A stretch of 64,000 nt of DNA, from NCBI RefSeq assembly GCF_050948175.1, contig NW_027490112.1, forward strand, positions 806,001 through 870,000. The letters are read 5' to 3'. Position 1 is the first letter of the stretch. Each line of letters begins with the position of its first letter. The notes under the pieces are model-generated. The model had not been told where the DNA came from. It worked only from the letters and a program-made list of their open reading frames with translations, and ran no database searches. The DNA comes from Xylocopa sonorina. Taxonomy: Eukaryota > Arthropoda > Insecta > Hymenoptera > Apidae. The position numbers and the translations under genes are program-made. This document shows positions 62,941 through 64,000 of the stretch, one piece after another.

Positions 62941-64000
62941 TATGTAGTCCTCGTCTACTCTTCAAATGAATGTAAATGCGACACTTCGTTGCTAGGAAAT
63001 AGCGTTTGCAGATGTCTACGTATCGAAGCAATAGATTTCAAATGCTTCTTAAAACGAGATATTGCATCTCTTATCTATGTCTCATGATAAGATATTATAT
63101 TCTTTGCGAAGTGTTATGCATTCCTCGTCTACGAATCAAATGTATGTAAATGCGACACTACCTTGCAAGGAAATAGCGTTTCCAGATGTCTACGTATCGA
63201 AGCAATAGAGTTCAAATGCTTCATAAAACGAGATATTGCATCTCATATCTGTGTTTCTTGATAAGATATAATATTCATTGCGAAGTGTTATGCATTCCTC
63301 GTCTACGTTTCAAATGAATGTAAATGCGACACTTCCTTGCAAGGAAATAGCGTTTGCAGATGTCTACGTATCGTAGCAATAGAGTTCCAATGCTTCTTAA
63401 AACGCGATATCGCATCTCATTTCTATGTTTCATGGTAAGATATAATATGATTTGCGAAGTGTTATGTATTCCTCGTCTACACTTCAAATGAATGTAAATG
63501 CGACACTTCCTTGCAAGGAAATAGCGTTTGCAAATGTCTACATATCGTAGCAATGGTGTTCTAATGCTTCTTAAAACGCGATATCGCATCTCATTTCTAT
63601 GTTTCATGGTAAGATATAATATGATTGGCGAAGTGTTATGTAGTCCTCGTCTACACTTCAAATGAATGTAAATGCGACACTTCGTTGCTAGGAAATAGCG
63701 TTTGCAGATGTCTACGTATCGAAGCAATAGATTTCAAATGCTTCTTAAAACGAAATATTGCATCCCTTATCTATGTCTCATGATAAGATATTATATTCTT
63801 TGCGAAGTGTTATGCATTCCTCGTCTACGAATCAAATGTATGTAAATGCGACACTACCTTGCAAGGAAATAGCGTTTCCAGATGTCTACGTATCGAAGCA
63901 ATAGAGTTCAAATGCTTCTTAAAACGAGATATTGCATCTCATATCTATGTTTCTTGATAAGATATAATATTCATTGCGAAGTGTTATGCATTCCTCGTCT
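62941..64000. repeat. Terminal 696-bp periodic stretch
   Basis: 62,941-63,303 recurs as 63,637-64,000 at an offset of exactly 696 bp (four monomers). Private marks are 'tatgtctcatgataag', 'gatattatattctttgcg', 'acgaatcaaatgtatg', 'gcgtttccagatg' and 'tgtttcttgataag'. Differences are seen at 62,958, 63,205 and near 63,765. These monomers are among the more divergent ones in the window. The four monomers are unrelated in class to the a-b-c-d tetramer, so tetramer periodicity arose twice. The window ends inside this stretch. Confidence 0.85.

Larger units (their letters stand above)
1..64000. repeat. 174-bp satellite DNA array filling the whole window
   Basis: Every stretch read is a variant of one 174-bp monomer in the same orientation. 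Landmarks recur once per monomer in fixed order: 'attcattgcg' or 'atgatttgcg', 'gaagtgt', 'cctcgtcta', 'caaatgaatg', a dyad of the type 'ttccttgcaaggaa', 'tatcgtagcaatag', 'gcgatatcgc', and 'tttcatggtaagatataat'. Spacings between equivalent sites are 174, 348, 696 or other multiples of 174, apart from small indels and a 132-bp variant. No unique DNA, transposon or inverted segment interrupts it, and both ends are cut inside the array. Monomer lengths near 170-180 bp are typical of nucleosome-sized centromeric satellites (human alpha 171 bp, Arabidopsis 178 bp), but the sequence matches none that I recognise. A centromeric role is inference, and the species is unknown. Confidence 0.98.
36951..64000. 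repeat. C region, right part: mosaic HOR with short-monomer pairs
   Basis: Continues the C mosaic but adds seven paired 132-bp monomers (first sites at 37,222, 40,098, 43,320, 47,064, 51,330, 57,684 and 60,385), giving unit lengths of 2,876, 3,222, 3,744, 4,266, 6,354 and 2,701 bp. 'ctgcaaacg' cassettes recur near 39,103, 41,987, 45,548, 49,986, 55,819 and 59,390. A 2-bp insertion allele, 'tagctttctgcacatg', follows the second short monomer at 37,751, 43,849, 51,859 and 58,213, whereas the other pairs have 'tagcgtctgcagatg'. There are thus two haplotypes of the same cassette, interspersed. No non-satellite sequence was seen. Confidence 0.88.

Noticed and set aside
433..63727. About 120 minus-strand open frames of 61-348 codons as a tandem protein-coding gene family
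   Set aside because: All are the same satellite frame read over and over. They end at a TGA built into one monomer class or at 1-bp indels, have no domains, promoters or splice structure, and variation is not concentrated at third positions as far as can be judged by eye.
1..64000. CRISPR array
   Set aside because: Direct repeats are 174 bp and contiguous, with no short repeat alternating with unique spacers and no cas genes.
1..64000. CENP-B box in the monomer
   Set aside because: Partial likenesses such as 'ttcgtagcaatag' have TTCG and an A at the right distance but lack the CGGG core on either strand.
1..64000. 'tataat' in nearly every monomer as a bacterial -10 promoter
   Set aside because: It lies in an A+T-rich stretch ('agatataatatg') with no matching -35 element, downstream gene or bacterial context. 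It is better seen as part of the satellite.
1..64000. Transposable element or retroelement insertion
   Set aside because: No target-site duplications, terminal repeats, poly(A) tails or non-satellite DNA were found. All discontinuities are satellite-to-satellite junctions.
1..64000. Known satellites of similar length (human alpha, Arabidopsis 178 bp)
   Set aside because: Length is similar, but no shared motifs were recognised. Length alone is not evidence of homology.
1..64000. rRNA, tRNA or 5S gene arrays
   Set aside because: No conserved rRNA or tRNA motifs (A/B boxes with cloverleaf, 5S internal control region) were found in the monomer. The 174-bp period also does not fit known 5S units with a 120-bp gene.

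Overview
The whole 64 kb window is one uninterrupted tandem array of a satellite DNA with a 174-bp monomer (about 36% G+C), all copies in the same orientation, roughly 365 to 370 copies. I found no unique sequence, transposon, rRNA, tRNA or credible protein-coding gene. This is eukaryotic heterochromatin, with a centromeric or pericentromeric array as the leading interpretation. I do not recognise the monomer and cannot name the species. CpG is over-represented in the monomer (about 10 per 174 bp where about 5.7 are expected). That argues against a heavily CpG-methylated germline such as a vertebrate or most plants, and fits many invertebrates. This is inference only.

Layout. 1-1240: C-type mixed monomers with one pair of short (132-bp) monomers. 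1241-8805: block A1, a higher-order repeat (HOR) built from four monomer classes (a-b-c-d, 696 bp) and dimeric derivatives, itself nested in an 18-monomer (3,132-bp) supra-unit. 8806-9412: a divergent 'e' cassette ending the block. 9413-18026: block A2, a near-identical second copy of A1 carrying an extra 696-bp tetramer and an extra 348-bp dimer. 18027-18617: e again. 18618-20340: segment B1. 20341-21506: A3, a strongly shortened third A block. 21507-22096: third e. 22097-24622: B2 plus a partial extra copy of its 6-monomer unit. 24623-64000: C region, a mosaic HOR with variable unit length. It is marked by recurring cassettes: a 'ctgcaaacg' monomer, an A6 monomer, an 'acaaatg/gttaatg' monomer, and seven more paired 132-bp monomers. 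It also contains several very recent tandem and segmental duplications (1,218 bp, 870 bp, about 3.5 kb and about 1.0 kb).

The super-order is [A-e-B]: A1-e (B missing, fused to A2 at about 9412), A2-e-B1, A3-e-B2, then C. This reads as a record of repeated unequal exchange and segmental amplification. Every monomer class keeps inverted-repeat (dyad) elements, which is the most plausible sequence-encoded functional property here. The many minus-strand open frames exist because 174 = 58 x 3 and one frame of the monomer happens to lack stops. They are broken regularly by an in-frame TGA built into one monomer class and by 1-bp indels, so I do not call any of them a gene. Identities below were judged by eye, and block boundaries are approximate because adjoining monomers are so similar.
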